From contig NZ_CP011050.1 of the NCBI RefSeq assembly GCF_000982825.1, positions 1 to 53,457 of the forward strand: 53,457 nucleotides of DNA. The letters run 5' to 3'. Below, in pieces: positions 32,380 to 42,359 of this stretch. How positions within the stretch are numbered: the first letter of the stretch is position 1; every line of letters begins with the position of its first letter. The translations under genes were made by a program, and so were the position numbers. This DNA comes from Cronobacter sakazakii. Lineage in GTDB: Bacteria > Pseudomonadota > Gammaproteobacteria > Enterobacterales > Enterobacteriaceae. The notes under the pieces are model-generated. The model was not told where the DNA came from. It ran no database searches and was given only the letters and a program-made list of their open reading frames with translations.

Positions 32380-34821
32380 GTGAAAAATGACAATGCAGTG
32401 GAACATAACAACCAGACTGCTTCTGAGCAGACATCATCCCCGGACGAGAGTCACGCATTGCATAAGGTGAGAGATCCCGTGTGCGGGATGGTCATCCTGC
32501 CTGACAAGGCGCACAGCAGCATTCGATACCAGGACCATCAGCTTTATTTCTGCTCCGCCAGCTGTGAGAGCAAATTTAAAGCCCATCCCGATCATTATTT
32601 TACCGAAGATGCCAGTGAACATCACCATCACCACGACCACCATGAAGTCAGCCCTGATAAGATAAAACAGTCTCACCGCCAGGCGGAGAAAGAGATTTCT
32701 GAAGGTGTGTGGACATGTCCGATGCATCCGGAGATACGCCGTAGTAGTCCCGGAAGCTGTCCTGTCTGTGGAATGGCACTGGAGCCGCTCGTAGCTACGG
32801 CATCCACGGGGACGAGTGATGAACTTCGCGACATGACAAGACGCTTCTGGCTGGGGTTGTTGCTGGCGTTTCCGGTTCTGATACTCGAAATGGGTTCTCA
32901 TCTGTTTCCCGCTTTGAGGAATACAGTACCGCCACAGTACAACACATGGCTGCAGTTACTTCTGGCCTCTCCTGTCGTTTTGTGGTGTGGCTGGCCATTC
33001 TTCGCCCGGGCCGGAATGTCGTTACGTAACCGCTCCCTGAATATGTTTACCCTTGTTGCAATGGGGACCGGCGTAGCCTGGGTTTACAGCGTCATTGCAA
33101 CCGTCTTCCCCTCCTGGTTTCCTGCATCGTTCAGAAACATGGATGGCCTGGTGGCCATTTATTTTGAAGCCGCAGCTGTTATTACGGTGCTTGTTCTGCT
33201 GGGACAGGTCCTTGAATTGCGGGCAAGGGAACAAACCTCAGGTGCCATTACTGCGCTTCTTAACCTTGCCCCCAAAACCGCCAGGCGGCTGGATCAAGAC
33301 GGTCATGAAACGGATATTAATGCGGAAGATGTCCTGCCTGGCGATAAGCTCCGCATCAGACCTGGAGAGAGTATTCCGGTCGACGGTATCGTGGTCGAAG
33401 GCAAAACAACCGTTGATGAATCGATGGTGACCGGGGAATCTATGCCTGTTACCAAAACGGAGGGTGACCCTGTCATCGGGGGGACCATTAATCAGACAGG
33501 TAGTCTTATCATCCGTGCAGAGAAAGTCGGTGATGAAACGATGCTCTCACGAATTGTTCAGATGGTCGCTGATGCACAGCGTTCGCGGGCCCCCATCCAG
33601 AGAATGGCTGACAGCGTTTCAGGCTGGTTTGTTCCTCTGGTGATACTTATCGCGGTTGTTGCTTTCATGATCTGGTCTGTCTGGGGGCCCGAGCCCAGGA
33701 TGGCGCACGGTCTCATTGCGGCTGTGTCGGTCCTGATTATTGCCTGTCCCTGCGCGCTGGGGCTGGCCACGCCGATGTCGATAATGGTGGGGGTGGGCAA
33801 AGGAGCCCAGGCCGGGGTGTTAATCAAGAATGCCGAAGCCCTTGAGCGTCTTGAAAAAGTGGACACGCTGGTTGTCGACAAAACAGGCACGCTCACGGAA
33901 GGTTCGCCGACGGTGACAGGGATTATCAGTCTCAATCCGGGTGGGGAAACATCTCTTTTGCGTGTAACGGCCGCAGTGGAAAAAGGCTCGCAGCATCCGC
34001 TGGGTATGGCAGTAGTTAAAGCAGCACAGGAAAAGGGGATCGCAATACCCGCAGTCACTCATTTCAATGCGCCGTCGGGTAAAGGTGTCTCAGGCGATGT
34101 CGAAGGTCAACGGGTTGTTATTGGTAATGAACTGGCTATGCAGGAAAACAGTATCGTTATTGATAATCAAAAGGCCGTTGCGGATACGTTGCGGATGGAA
34201 GGCGCTACCGTTATCTATGTGGCCACAGACGGGCACCTTGCAGGCCTGATAGCTATCTCGGATCCCGTGAAAGCAACCACGCCGGATGCGCTTAAAGCTT
34301 TGCGTCAGGCGGGGATCCGCATCGTTATGCTCACCGGGGATAACCAGCTTACCGCTGAAGCAGTCGCACGGAAACTGGGAATAGATGAGGTTGAAGCCGG
34401 GATTCTGCCGGATGGCAAAAAAGCAGTGATAACCCGACTGAAAGCGTCTGGCCATGTGGTTGCGATGGCCGGAGACGGTGTGAATGATGCCCCGGCGCTG
34501 GCAGCGGCTGACGTGGGTATAGCCATGGGAACGGGTACAGATGTGGCAATTGAAAGTGCCGGAGTCACCCTTCTCAAAGGCGACTTGATGATACTGAACA
34601 GGGCCCGTCATCTGTCAGAAATCACCATGAAAAATATCCGACAGAATCTGTTTTTTGCATTTATCTACAACGCACTTGGCGTGCCTGTGGCTGCAGGTCT
34701 GCTTTATCCTGTGTATGGAATACTGCTGTCGCCAGTTATTGCGGCGGCGGCCATGGCTCTTTCCTCCGTCAGCGTCATTGTGAATGCGTTGCGTCTGAAA
34801 AGTGTCAGGCTCGGGAAATAA
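32380..34821 (+). CDS. silP: Silver/copper P1B-type ATPase SilP
   Basis: A P-type ATPase of 813 residues from the GTG at 32380, chosen for AAGGAG just upstream (a TTG/ATG-type start at 32350 lacks one). Order: a YHS-type metal domain (RDPVCGMVILPD...FCSASCESKF), a His-rich stretch, a second heavy-metal domain (WTCPMHPEIRR...CPVCGMALEP), membrane helices, actuator loop (VTGES), the CPC metal site (IACPCALGLATP), Asp500 in DKTGTLTEG as phosphorylation site, and GDGVNDAPAL. It pumps Ag(I)/Cu(I) from the cytoplasm to the periplasm, where SilCFBA takes over. Confidence 0.95.
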   Translation: MKNDNAVEHNNQTASEQTSSPDESHALHKVRDPVCGMVILPDKAHSSIRYQDHQLYFCSASCESKFKAHPDHYFTEDASEHHHHHDHHEVSPDKIKQSHRQAEKEISEGVWTCPMHPEIRRSSPGSCPVCGMALEPLVATASTGTSDELRDMTRRFWLGLLLAFPVLILEMGSHLFPALRNTVPPQYNTWLQLLLASPVVLWCGWPFFARAGMSLRNRSLNMFTLVAMGTGVAWVYSVIATVFPSWFPASFRNMDGLVAIYFEAAAVITVLVLLGQVLELRAREQTSGAITALLNLAPKTARRLDQDGHETDINAEDVLPGDKLRIRPGESIPVDGIVVEGKTTVDESMVTGESMPVTKTEGDPVIGGTINQTGSLIIRAEKVGDETMLSRIVQMVADAQRSRAPIQRMADSVSGWFVPLVILIAVVAFMIWSVWGPEPRMAHGLIAAVSVLIIACPCALGLATPMSIMVGVGKGAQAGVLIKNAEALERLEKVDTLVVDKTGTLTEGSPTVTGIISLNPGGETSLLRVTAAVEKGSQHPLGMAVVKAAQEKGIAIPAVTHFNAPSGKGVSGDVEGQRVVIGNELAMQENSIVIDNQKAVADTLRMEGATVIYVATDGHLAGLIAISDPVKATTPDALKALRQAGIRIVMLTGDNQLTAEAVARKLGIDEVEAGILPDGKKAVITRLKASGHVVAMAGDGVNDAPALAAADVGIAMGTGTDVAIESAGVTLLKGDLMILNRARHLSEITMKNIRQNLFFAFIYNALGVPVAAGLLYPVYGILLSPVIAAAAMALSSVSVIVNALRLKSVRLGK

Positions 34822-34861
34822 CACTGAGTGAAGGGGCTGTTACGAACAGAAGGAGTCCAGT

Positions 34862-35059
34862 ATGAAAAGTACCACCTATGCGCTTATTGCTGTCGCCGCG
34901 ATCGCGGCATTTGCCCTCCTGCGCGAACACTGGTCACATGTGGCAGGTTACTGGCCATATCTGTTATTGCTGGTCTGCCCGCTAATGCATCTTTTCCACG
35001 GCCACGGAGGGCATGGAGATCATCAACATCAAGGAAGTGAAAACGATAAAAAAAATTAA
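34862..35059 (+). CDS. DUF2933 small membrane protein
   Basis: A 65-residue protein with two short hydrophobic segments (YALIAVAAIAAFALL and YWPYLLLLVCPLMHLF) and a His-rich tail (HGHGGHGDHQHQG) that could bind metal. This is the DUF2933 pattern. It follows silP by 40 bases with an AGGAG ribosome site and is a constant member of these islands. The role is unknown; metal shuttling at the membrane is a guess. Confidence 0.82.
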   Translation: MKSTTYALIAVAAIAAFALLREHWSHVAGYWPYLLLLVCPLMHLFHGHGGHGDHQHQGSENDKKN

Positions 35060-35068
35060 TCCGGCAGA

Positions 35069-35089
35069 CGGGGCCGCGTCGCGGCCCCG
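35069..35089. terminator. Bidirectional terminator between convergent units
   Basis: CGGGGCCGCG and CGCGGCCCCG form a near-continuous GC-rich stem between the DUF2933 stop (35059) and the M23 stop (35093), with A-rich DNA on one side. It probably ends transcripts from both sides. Confidence 0.65.
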
Positions 35090-35092
35090 TTA

Positions 35093-35480
35093 TCAGTCCA
35101 GGTATCGTTCGTAGTCTCTGGCATGCGCAAAGGCATGCTGTTCAAGTTTGTTATCAGCGGGTGCCGCTGCCCGGAACGCCAGTGAGTTAACAGGATTGTT
35201 ATTGATGACCAGCTCGTAATGCAGATGAGGACCGGATGAACGTCCGCTGTTACCGGATAACGCAATAGCGTCTCCCCGGGTAACCCTGGCCCCTTTAGTA
35301 ACGAGTATTTTATTGAGGTGGAGATAGCGAGTTTTAACACCGGCTTTTCCCGTTACTTCAACAAAATATCCCATGGTACTGTTGTATTCGGCCCGGGTGA
35401 TTTTTCCGTCGATGACGCTGACTATTTTCGTGTTCATGGGCATGGAATAATCAATGCCATTACAGCCCGCGAAGCTTTCT
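35093..35480 (-). pseudogene. M23 metallopeptidase remnant, 5'-truncated (pcoG type)
   Basis: Only the C-terminal half of an M23/LytM zinc peptidase remains: GIDYSMPMNTKIVSVIDGKI, the core KTRYLHLNKILV, and the HxH motif GPHLHYEL. The N-terminus with signal peptide is missing. Directly before NGIDYS, where the family has the first zinc ligand (HxGxD), the sequence reads GC; the upstream DNA is the 3' end of the pcoE-like gene in another frame. A deletion therefore joined the two genes at about 35460-35480. The residual frame can be read to 35554 but has no ribosome site. Without the ligand His it is very unlikely to be active. Confidence 0.75.
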
Positions 35481-35897
35481 TGCCTGCGTCTGATGTGCTT
35501 CCGCACCGGCATTATTGACCTGCTCATGCACGAGAGCGGCTTTTTCTCCGGCATTCAGTTCGTTAAAAGAAGAAGACGAGGTCTTTGAATTTGCATCACT
35601 GCCGGACAGCATTTTTTTATGTTCCTCAATCATTTTCTGATGCGCATAGGACGCGCTGTTGTTCATAAATGAATGAGCAACAATGGCCCTTTCATGTTCA
35701 TTCATTTCAGAGAATGAGGGCGTGTTGTTTTTATTAACCCTGTCCGGTAAGTTTTCATGCGTCGAGGAGTTCACATGACTGACGGCTGAGGCATTATTAA
35801 CAAATCGATGTGCTTCATGGGCAATATCACTGGACTGAGCAAAAGCTGCCCCACAAAATAAAGCTGTAAACGCAGTGGTCGTGATTAATATATTCAT
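35460..35897 (-). CDS. PcoE/SilE-like periplasmic metal-binding protein
   Basis: A 145-residue precursor with signal peptide MNILITTTAFTALFCGAAFA. The mature part repeats the SilE/PcoE motifs (MNEHERAIVAHSFMNN, HQKMIEEHKKMLSG, LNAGEKAALVHEQVNNAGAEAH). It is the more divergent of the three SilE/PcoE paralogues in the window and corresponds to the first pcoE-type gene of the island. The last residues (ARKLRGL) run into the junction with the truncated M23 gene, so its own natural end may have changed. It is divergent from pcoA. Confidence 0.82.
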   Translation of the reverse strand: MNILITTTAFTALFCGAAFAQSSDIAHEAHRFVNNASAVSHVNSSTHENLPDRVNKNNTPSFSEMNEHERAIVAHSFMNNSASYAHQKMIEEHKKMLSGSDANSKTSSSSFNELNAGEKAALVHEQVNNAGAEAHQTQARKLRGL

Positions 35898-35997
35898 GTG
35901 TAATTACCTTCTGAGGTACATAAAAGATGTCCTTATGATCATATATAAAAATAATCAACCTGTGGGGAAGATGACGTAAATGTAATACAGCTATGTA

Positions 35998-36015
35998 CAT
36001 TACACGATTGTAATG
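35998..36015. promoter_or_regulatory. Inverted repeat in the pcoA promoter region
   Basis: CATTACA-CGAT-TGTAATG is a perfect 7-bp inverted repeat 117 bases before pcoA. ATGACGTAAATGTAAT lies just upstream (35971-35986). It differs from the SilR-type box, and is a candidate PcoR site for pcoABCD. Confidence 0.6.
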
Positions 36016-36131
36016 AATTTGTTTCTTAAGGTGTGCTAGATTCATTTCATTGTAAGTGGATGAACCAGTAATTTAATTTAAATCGGTTCTCGAATTCTGT
36101 CAGTAACCATACTTTAAATAAGGGAATGCGC

Positions 36132-37949
36132 ATGCTGTTGAAAACGTCTCGACGAACTTTCCTGAAGGGGTTAACCCTCTCTGGCGTAGCCGGAAGTCTT
36201 GGCGTATGGAGTTTCAATGCGCGTTCCAGTCTGAGCCTGCCAGTTGCCGCATCCCTGCAGGGTACTCAGTTTGACCTGACCATTGGTGAAACGGCCGTCA
36301 ATATCACGGGCAGTGAGCGTCAGGCCAAAACAATCAATGGAGGCCTGCCGGGGCCCGTTCTTCGCTGGAAAGAAGGTGACACCATTACCCTGAAGGTCAA
36401 AAACCGTCTTAATGAACAGACGTCCATTCACTGGCACGGCATTATTCTTCCGGCCAATATGGATGGTGTTCCGGGGCTGAGTTTTATGGGCATAGAGCCT
36501 GATGATACCTACGTTTACACCTTTAAGGTTAAGCAGAACGGGACTTACTGGTACCACAGCCATTCCGGTCTGCAGGAACAGGAGGGGGTATACGGTGCCA
36601 TTATCATCGATGCCAGGGAGCCAGAACCGTTTGCTTACGATCGTGAGCATGTGGTCATGTTGTCTGACTGGACCGATGAAAATCCTCACAGCCTGCTGAA
36701 AAAATTAAAAAAACAGTCGGATTACTACAATTTCAATAAACCAACCGTTGGCTCTTTTTTCCGCGACGTGAATACCAGGGGGCTGTCAGCCACCATTGCC
36801 GATCGGAAAATGTGGGCTGAAATGAAAATGAATCCGACTGACCTCGCGGATGTCAGTGGCTACACCTACACCTATCTCATGAACGGGCAGGCCCCGCTGA
36901 AAAACTGGACCGGACTGTTCCGTCCCGGTGAAAAGATACGCTTACGGTTTATCAACGGCTCGGCAATGACCTATTTCGATATCCGTATCCCCGGGCTGAA
37001 AATGACGGTCGTGGCTGCAGATGGCCAGTATGTAAACCCGGTTACCGTTGACGAATTCAGGATTGCCGTTGCCGAAACCTATGATGTCATTGTGGAGCCT
37101 CAGGGTGAGGCCTATACCATCTTCGCACAATCCATGGACAGGACCGGTTACGCTCGAGGGACACTGGCCACGAGAGAGGGGTTAAGTGCTGCCGTTCCCC
37201 CCCTCGATCCCCGTCCTCTGTTGACCATGGAAGATATGGGTATGGGGGGAATGGGACATGATATGGCAGGAATGGACCACAGCCAGATGGGAGGCATGGA
37301 TAACAGCGGAGAGATGATGTCTATGGACGGTGCTGACCTTCCGGATAGCGGGACATCCTCCGCGCCCATGGATCACAGCAGCATGGCCGGTATGGATCAT
37401 TCCCGGATGGCCGGAATGCCGGGTATGCAAAGTCATCCTGCGTCAGAAACGGATAACCCACTGGTTGATATGCAGGCGATGAGCGTCTCTCCGAAATTAA
37501 ATGATCCGGGTATTGGTCTTCGAAATAACGGAAGAAAGGTTCTCACGTACGCGGATTTGAAAAGCCGCTTTGAGGATCCTGACGGACGTGAACCTGGCCG
37601 TACCATAGAACTGCATTTAACCGGCCACATGGAAAAGTTTGCCTGGTCATTTAACGGAATCAAGTTTTCAGATGCCGCACCGGTGCTGCTGAAATACGGT
37701 GAGCGGCTCAGGATCACGCTGATCAACGATACCATGATGACTCACCCCATTCACCTGCATGGTATGTGGAGCGATCTGGAAGATGAAAACGGTAATTTCA
37801 TGGTTCGTAAACACACAATAGATGTTCCCCCTGGTACAAAACGCAGTTACAGAGTGACAGCAGATGCGCTTGGCCGCTGGGCGTATCACTGCCATTTGCT
37901 CTATCACATGGAAATGGGAATGTTTCGTGAAGTCCGGGTGGAGGAATGA
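36132..37949 (+). CDS. pcoA: Multicopper oxidase PcoA
   Basis: A 605-residue periplasmic multicopper oxidase exported folded through Tat (twin-arginine signal SRRTFLKGLTLSG). Copper ligands are in HWHGI, WYHSHSG, HPIHLHGMW and YHCHLLYHMEMGMF. A Met/His-rich insert between about residues 365 and 440 (repeats of MGGMxHxxMxGMDHS) binds extra Cu(I). It oxidises Cu(I) to the less toxic Cu(II). The ATG at 36132 is used: AAGGGA is six bases away, while the ATG at 36126 touches it. First gene of pcoABCD. Confidence 0.96.
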   Translation: MLLKTSRRTFLKGLTLSGVAGSLGVWSFNARSSLSLPVAASLQGTQFDLTIGETAVNITGSERQAKTINGGLPGPVLRWKEGDTITLKVKNRLNEQTSIHWHGIILPANMDGVPGLSFMGIEPDDTYVYTFKVKQNGTYWYHSHSGLQEQEGVYGAIIIDAREPEPFAYDREHVVMLSDWTDENPHSLLKKLKKQSDYYNFNKPTVGSFFRDVNTRGLSATIADRKMWAEMKMNPTDLADVSGYTYTYLMNGQAPLKNWTGLFRPGEKIRLRFINGSAMTYFDIRIPGLKMTVVAADGQYVNPVTVDEFRIAVAETYDVIVEPQGEAYTIFAQSMDRTGYARGTLATREGLSAAVPPLDPRPLLTMEDMGMGGMGHDMAGMDHSQMGGMDNSGEMMSMDGADLPDSGTSSAPMDHSSMAGMDHSRMAGMPGMQSHPASETDNPLVDMQAMSVSPKLNDPGIGLRNNGRKVLTYADLKSRFEDPDGREPGRTIELHLTGHMEKFAWSFNGIKFSDAAPVLLKYGERLRITLINDTMMTHPIHLHGMWSDLEDENGNFMVRKHTIDVPPGTKRSYRVTADALGRWAYHCHLLYHMEMGMFREVRVEE

Positions 37950-37954
37950 TGCGA

Positions 37955-38845
37955 ATGAAGAGAAATTTGAAGGCCATACCTGTTCTGGTCGCCGGTTTGT
38001 TTACCTCACAGCTTTCTATTGCGGCGGGCTCCGTCTCTGCAGATCCCCACGCCGGGCACGACATGTCTGCCATGCAGATGCCAGCAGATGAGAATTTCAC
38101 TGAGATGACGTCAATGGAGCCCATTGTAACTGAGAGCAGAACGCCAATTCCGCCTGTTACCGATGCCGACCGGAAGGCTGCATTCGGCAATTTACAGGGG
38201 CATGCGATTCACGACAGTGCGATTAATTATCTGGTTCTGCTGGATCAACTGGAATGGCAACGGTCGGATAACACCAACAATTTCAGCTGGAGTGTTAACA
38301 GCTGGATTGGAGGCGACACAGATCGGATTTGGCTAAAGAGTGAAGGTGAACGAAGCAATGGGGAAACGGAGGCGGCTGAAGCGCAGTTACTCTGGGGACA
38401 TGCGGTTGGCCCATGGTGGGATTTGGTTGCGGGTGTCAGGCAGGATTTCAGACCTGCTTCTGCCCGGACCTGGGCTGCTGTCGGTTTTCAGGGGCTGGCA
38501 CTCTATAATTTTGAGTCTGAAATTACGGGTTTTGTCAGTAATGGCGGAAAAGCAGCCCTTCGTCTGGGAGGAGAATACGACGTTTTACTGACTAACCGGC
38601 TCATACTCCAGCCATCCTATGAGGTGAATTTCTACAGTCAGGATGATGAATCGCGGGGTCGCGGCAGGGGACTGACTGACACAGAGCTGGGGCTCCGGCT
38701 GCGCTATGAAATACGCCGTGAGTTTGCACCCTATATAGGCGTTTCCTGGAATCAACTTTACGGGAAAACATCCGATATGGCGAAAAGAGAAGGTGAGAAA
38801 GACCATCAGGTAGTATTCCTGGCGGGAGCCAGAATCTGGTTTTAA
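37955..38845 (+). CDS. pcoB: Outer-membrane copper protein PcoB
   Basis: A 296-residue beta-barrel protein. A signal peptide (VLVAGLFTSQLSIAAG) is followed by a Met/His-rich segment (HAGHDMSAMQMP) and alternating strands ending RIWF with a C-terminal Phe, typical of outer-membrane barrels. It works with PcoA in copper sequestration or export. In-frame ATGs also exist at 37946 and 37949, overlapping the pcoA stop; 37955 has the best ribosome spacing and gives the published length. Confidence 0.94.
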   Translation: MKRNLKAIPVLVAGLFTSQLSIAAGSVSADPHAGHDMSAMQMPADENFTEMTSMEPIVTESRTPIPPVTDADRKAAFGNLQGHAIHDSAINYLVLLDQLEWQRSDNTNNFSWSVNSWIGGDTDRIWLKSEGERSNGETEAAEAQLLWGHAVGPWWDLVAGVRQDFRPASARTWAAVGFQGLALYNFESEITGFVSNGGKAALRLGGEYDVLLTNRLILQPSYEVNFYSQDDESRGRGRGLTDTELGLRLRYEIRREFAPYIGVSWNQLYGKTSDMAKREGEKDHQVVFLAGARIWF

Positions 38846-38884
38846 CGCACTGATATAAAACACTCAACTAAACAGGTAAATAAA

Positions 38885-39265
38885 ATGTCGATTTTAAATA
38901 AAGCCATTCTTACAGGTGGCCTCGTTATGGGCGTTGCTTTCTCTGCTATGGCCCATCCGGAATTAAAAAGCTCTGTGCCACAGGCTGATTCAGCCGTAGC
39001 GGCCCCGGAAAAGATTCAGCTTAATTTCTCGGAAAATCTGACCGTGAAATTCTCAGGTGCAAAATTAACGATGACGGGTATGAAAGGCATGTCATCACAT
39101 TCTCCGATGCCGGTCGCGGCAAAAGTGGCGCCAGGCGCTGACCCTAAATCGATGGTCATTATTCCGCGAGAGCCTTTACCCGCTGGCACTTATCGTGTTG
39201 ACTGGCGCGCGGTTTCTTCAGATACGCACCCTATTACCGGTAATTACACCTTTACAGTGAAGTAA
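38885..39265 (+). CDS. pcoC: Periplasmic copper chaperone PcoC
   Basis: A 126-residue precursor; cleavage after FSAMA leaves the mature N-terminus HPELKSS, whose first His ligates Cu(II). The Met-rich loop [14 protein letters not shown] binds Cu(I), and the beta-barrel ends [15 protein letters not shown], all as in CopC/PcoC. It delivers copper to PcoD and PcoA. It ends five bases before pcoD. Confidence 0.96.
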
Positions 39266-39269
39266 TATT

Positions 39270-40199
39270 ATGAACGACCTGATTATGATTGTTATTCGTT
39301 TTCTTCTTTATCTGGATTTGATGGTAATATTTGGATTGCCATTTTTTCAGATATATGGAATAAGCGGTGTCAGACATGAAACCTATAACCTGACTAATTT
39401 CAGGTCGTTTATAACCTTTGCTGTTGTTACAGGCATCATTCTTACTGGCATTAATATGCTCCTGGTATCTAATGCCATGAGTGGAGTAACTGACCTCAGA
39501 GAATTATCCATCCATGTTATCGAGATGGTGATAGAAGAAACTGATGTGGGTATTAGCTGGATTGTCAGGCTCTGTGCCCTGTTTACCACACTCGGTGCTT
39601 TGTTCCTTTACACTAATAAGAGAGTATTGTCCTGCCTGCTGATGACGATGAGTGGAGGCGTGGCGCTGGCTACACTTGCCTGGGGAGGACACGCCGTTAT
39701 GCATGACGGTCTGCATTACTATCTCCATTTACTGAGCGATCTGACCCATCTCGGCGCTGCAGGTGCCTGGACAGGTGCTCTGGTTGCATTTGCTATCCTG
39801 CTGATGCGCAGAAACGAGCATAATGCACAGAGCGTCATTGTGATATCTGACTCCCTGGCAAAATTTGCCACGGCAGGAACGGTGATTGTTGTAGCCCTGA
39901 TCCTGAGTGCGCTGGTCAACTATCTGTATATTGCTGAGGGTAACTTAACTCCCTTATTCAACAGTTCCTGGGGGAGGATATTGCTTGCCAAGACGGCTCT
40001 GTTTGTTCTGATGCTTCTTCTGGCTGCAGCAAACCGGTTTCACCTGGGTCCCCGGCTTGAAGTTATGGTCAGGGAAGGGAATTATGATCGCAGCGTTGCC
40101 CTGATGCGAAACAGCATCCTGACAGAATTCGTTGTTGCGATTATCATTCTGGGCGCCGTAGCGTGGCTCGGAATGCTTGCTCCGTCTCAGGTCAGCTAG
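39270..40199 (+). CDS. pcoD: Inner-membrane copper protein PcoD
   Basis: A 309-residue CopD-family protein with about eight membrane helices and conserved His/Met residues in [31 protein letters not shown]. It is thought to move copper across the inner membrane so that PcoA can be loaded, with PcoC as donor. It closes pcoABCD; pcoR follows 54 bases later. Confidence 0.95.
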
Positions 40200-40253
40200 G
40201 GGACAGCCAAAGCTCATGCGTGAGATTTTTACTTTCATATCAGCGAGTTGACC

Positions 40254-40934
40254 ATGCAGCGTATTTTAATCGTTGAAGACGAACAAAAAACAGGTCGTTA
40301 CCTGCAGCAGGGACTGGTTGAGGAAGGCTATCAGGCCGATCTCTTTAATAATGGCCGCGATGGTCTCGGGGCCGCGTCGAAGGGACAGTATGATTTGATA
40401 ATACTGGACGTGATGCTGCCTTTCCTCGACGGGTGGCAAATCATCAGCGCACTGAGGGAGTCCGGGCACGAAGAACCGGTCCTGTTTTTAACCGCAAAGG
40501 ACAACGTGCGGGACAAAGTGAAAGGACTGGAGCTTGGCGCAGATGACTACCTGATTAAGCCCTTTGATTTTACGGAGCTGGTTGCACGTGTAAGAACCCT
40601 ACTGCGCCGGGCACGCTCGCAGGCCGCAACAGTCTGCACCATCGCCGATATGACCGTTGATATGGTGCGCCGGACCGTGATCCGTTCGGGGAAGAAGATC
40701 CATCTCACCGGTAAAGAATACGTTCTGCTTGAGTTGCTGCTGCAACGCACCGGAGAAGTGTTACCCAGGAGTCTTATCTCGTCCCTGGTCTGGAACATGA
40801 ATTTTGACAGTGATACGAATGTGATTGATGTCGCCGTGAGACGTCTGAGAAGTAAAATTGATGATGACTTTGAGCCAAAACTGATCCATACCGTTCGCGG
40901 TGCCGGATATGTCCTGGAGATCAGAGAAGAGTGA
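40254..40934 (+). CDS. pcoR: Copper response regulator PcoR
   Basis: A 226-residue OmpR/PhoB-type regulator with phosphorylated Asp52 (DLIILDVMLPF) and a C-terminal winged helix (NVIDVAVRRLRSKIDDDFEPKLIHTVRGAGYVLEI). It is closely similar to SilR, so cross-binding to sil sites is plausible. ATG 40254 is preferred over TTG 40248. Its stop overlaps pcoS by four bases (GTGA). Confidence 0.95.
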   Translation: MQRILIVEDEQKTGRYLQQGLVEEGYQADLFNNGRDGLGAASKGQYDLIILDVMLPFLDGWQIISALRESGHEEPVLFLTAKDNVRDKVKGLELGADDYLIKPFDFTELVARVRTLLRRARSQAATVCTIADMTVDMVRRTVIRSGKKIHLTGKEYVLLELLLQRTGEVLPRSLISSLVWNMNFDSDTNVIDVAVRRLRSKIDDDFEPKLIHTVRGAGYVLEIREE

Positions 40935-42331
40935 GGTTCAAAATTTCCCTGACCACACGCCTGAGCCTGATTTTTTCTGCGGTGATGCTTACGGTATGGT
41001 GGTTATCAAGTTTTATCCTGATTAGCACCCTTAATGGCTATTTCGATAATCAGGACCGCGATTTTCTGACAGGTAAACTTCAGCTCACCGAAGAGTTTCT
41101 TAAAACAGAGACGTTCAGGAACAAAACGGATATTAAGTCATTATCAGAAAAAATAAACGATGCGATGGTGGGGCACAATGGCTTATTCATTTCTATAAAA
41201 AACATGGAAAATGAAAAAATTGTTGAACTCTATGCCAAAAATTCTGTTGTTCCAGCGGTCCTGCTTAATAAGTCGGGTGATATTCTCGACTATATGATCC
41301 AGACGGAAGAAAATAACACCGTGTACCGCAGTATCTCGCGGCGGGTTGCCGTGACGCCGGAACAGGGTAAAAGCAAACATGTCATCATTACGGTTGCCAC
41401 GGATACTGGGTATCACACCCTGTTTATGGACAAACTCAGTACCTGGCTGTTCTGGTTCAATATCGGTCTGGTCTTTATTTCTGTTTTTCTGGGCTGGCTG
41501 ACCACACGTATTGGTCTGAAACCGCTACGGGAAATGACCAGTCTGGCTTCCTCCATGACCGTACACAGCCTGGATCAGCGTCTAAATCCCGATCTGGCTC
41601 CGCCGGAAATCTCTGAGACCATGCAGGAGTTCAATAATATGTTTGATCGCCTGGAGGGGGCATTCCGGAAACTGTCAGATTTCTCGTCTGACATCGCGCA
41701 TGAGCTGCGCACACCAGTCAGTAATCTGATGATGCAGACGCAGTTTGCACTGGCTAAGGAAAGGGATGTTTCGCATTACCGCGAAATTTTATTCGCTAAC
41801 CTGGAAGAACTGAAAAGGTTGTCACGAATGACCAGTGACATGCTTTTTCTGGCACGTTCAGAGCATGGTCTGCTGCGGCTGGATAAACATGATGTGGATC
41901 TGGCAGCCGAACTGAATGAATTACGTGAGTTGTTCGAGCCCCTGGCAGACGAAACAGGAAAGACAATCACGGTTGAAGGAGAGGGCGTTGTTGCCGGAGA
42001 CAGCGATATGCTCCGACGTGCTTTCAGTAACCTGCTTTCCAATGCAATCAAGTATTCTCCCGATAACACCTGTACAGCGATACACCTTGAGCGTGACAGT
42101 GACTGTGTGAACGTGATGATTACGAATACGATGTCCGGCCAGGTTCCCGCTAATCTGGAACGTTTGTTTGACCGGTTCTATCGCGCAGACTCATCAAGGT
42201 TCTACAACACGGAAGGCGCGGGGCTGGGATTATCAATTACAAGGTCGATCATTCATGCTCACGGCGGCGAGCTGTCAGCAGAACAGCAGGGGCGGGAAAT
42301 TGTGTTCAGTGTGCGTCTGTTAATGGATTAA
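40931..42331 (+). CDS. pcoS: Copper sensor histidine kinase PcoS
   Basis: A 466-residue membrane kinase with two membrane helices around a periplasmic sensor domain, a HAMP linker, the phosphoacceptor His257 in SSDIAHELRTPVSNL and the ATPase motifs NLLSNAIKYSP and GAGLGLSITRSIIHAHGG. It pairs with PcoR. It starts at GTG inside the pcoR stop, so the two are translationally coupled. Confidence 0.95.
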   Translation: MRFKISLTTRLSLIFSAVMLTVWWLSSFILISTLNGYFDNQDRDFLTGKLQLTEEFLKTETFRNKTDIKSLSEKINDAMVGHNGLFISIKNMENEKIVELYAKNSVVPAVLLNKSGDILDYMIQTEENNTVYRSISRRVAVTPEQGKSKHVIITVATDTGYHTLFMDKLSTWLFWFNIGLVFISVFLGWLTTRIGLKPLREMTSLASSMTVHSLDQRLNPDLAPPEISETMQEFNNMFDRLEGAFRKLSDFSSDIAHELRTPVSNLMMQTQFALAKERDVSHYREILFANLEELKRLSRMTSDMLFLARSEHGLLRLDKHDVDLAAELNELRELFEPLADETGKTITVEGEGVVAGDSDMLRRAFSNLLSNAIKYSPDNTCTAIHLERDSDCVNVMITNTMSGQVPANLERLFDRFYRADSSRFYNTEGAGLGLSITRSIIHAHGGELSAEQQGREIVFSVRLLMD

Positions 42332-42359
42332 TACCGTTATTCAGGAGAAACCCGGAAGG

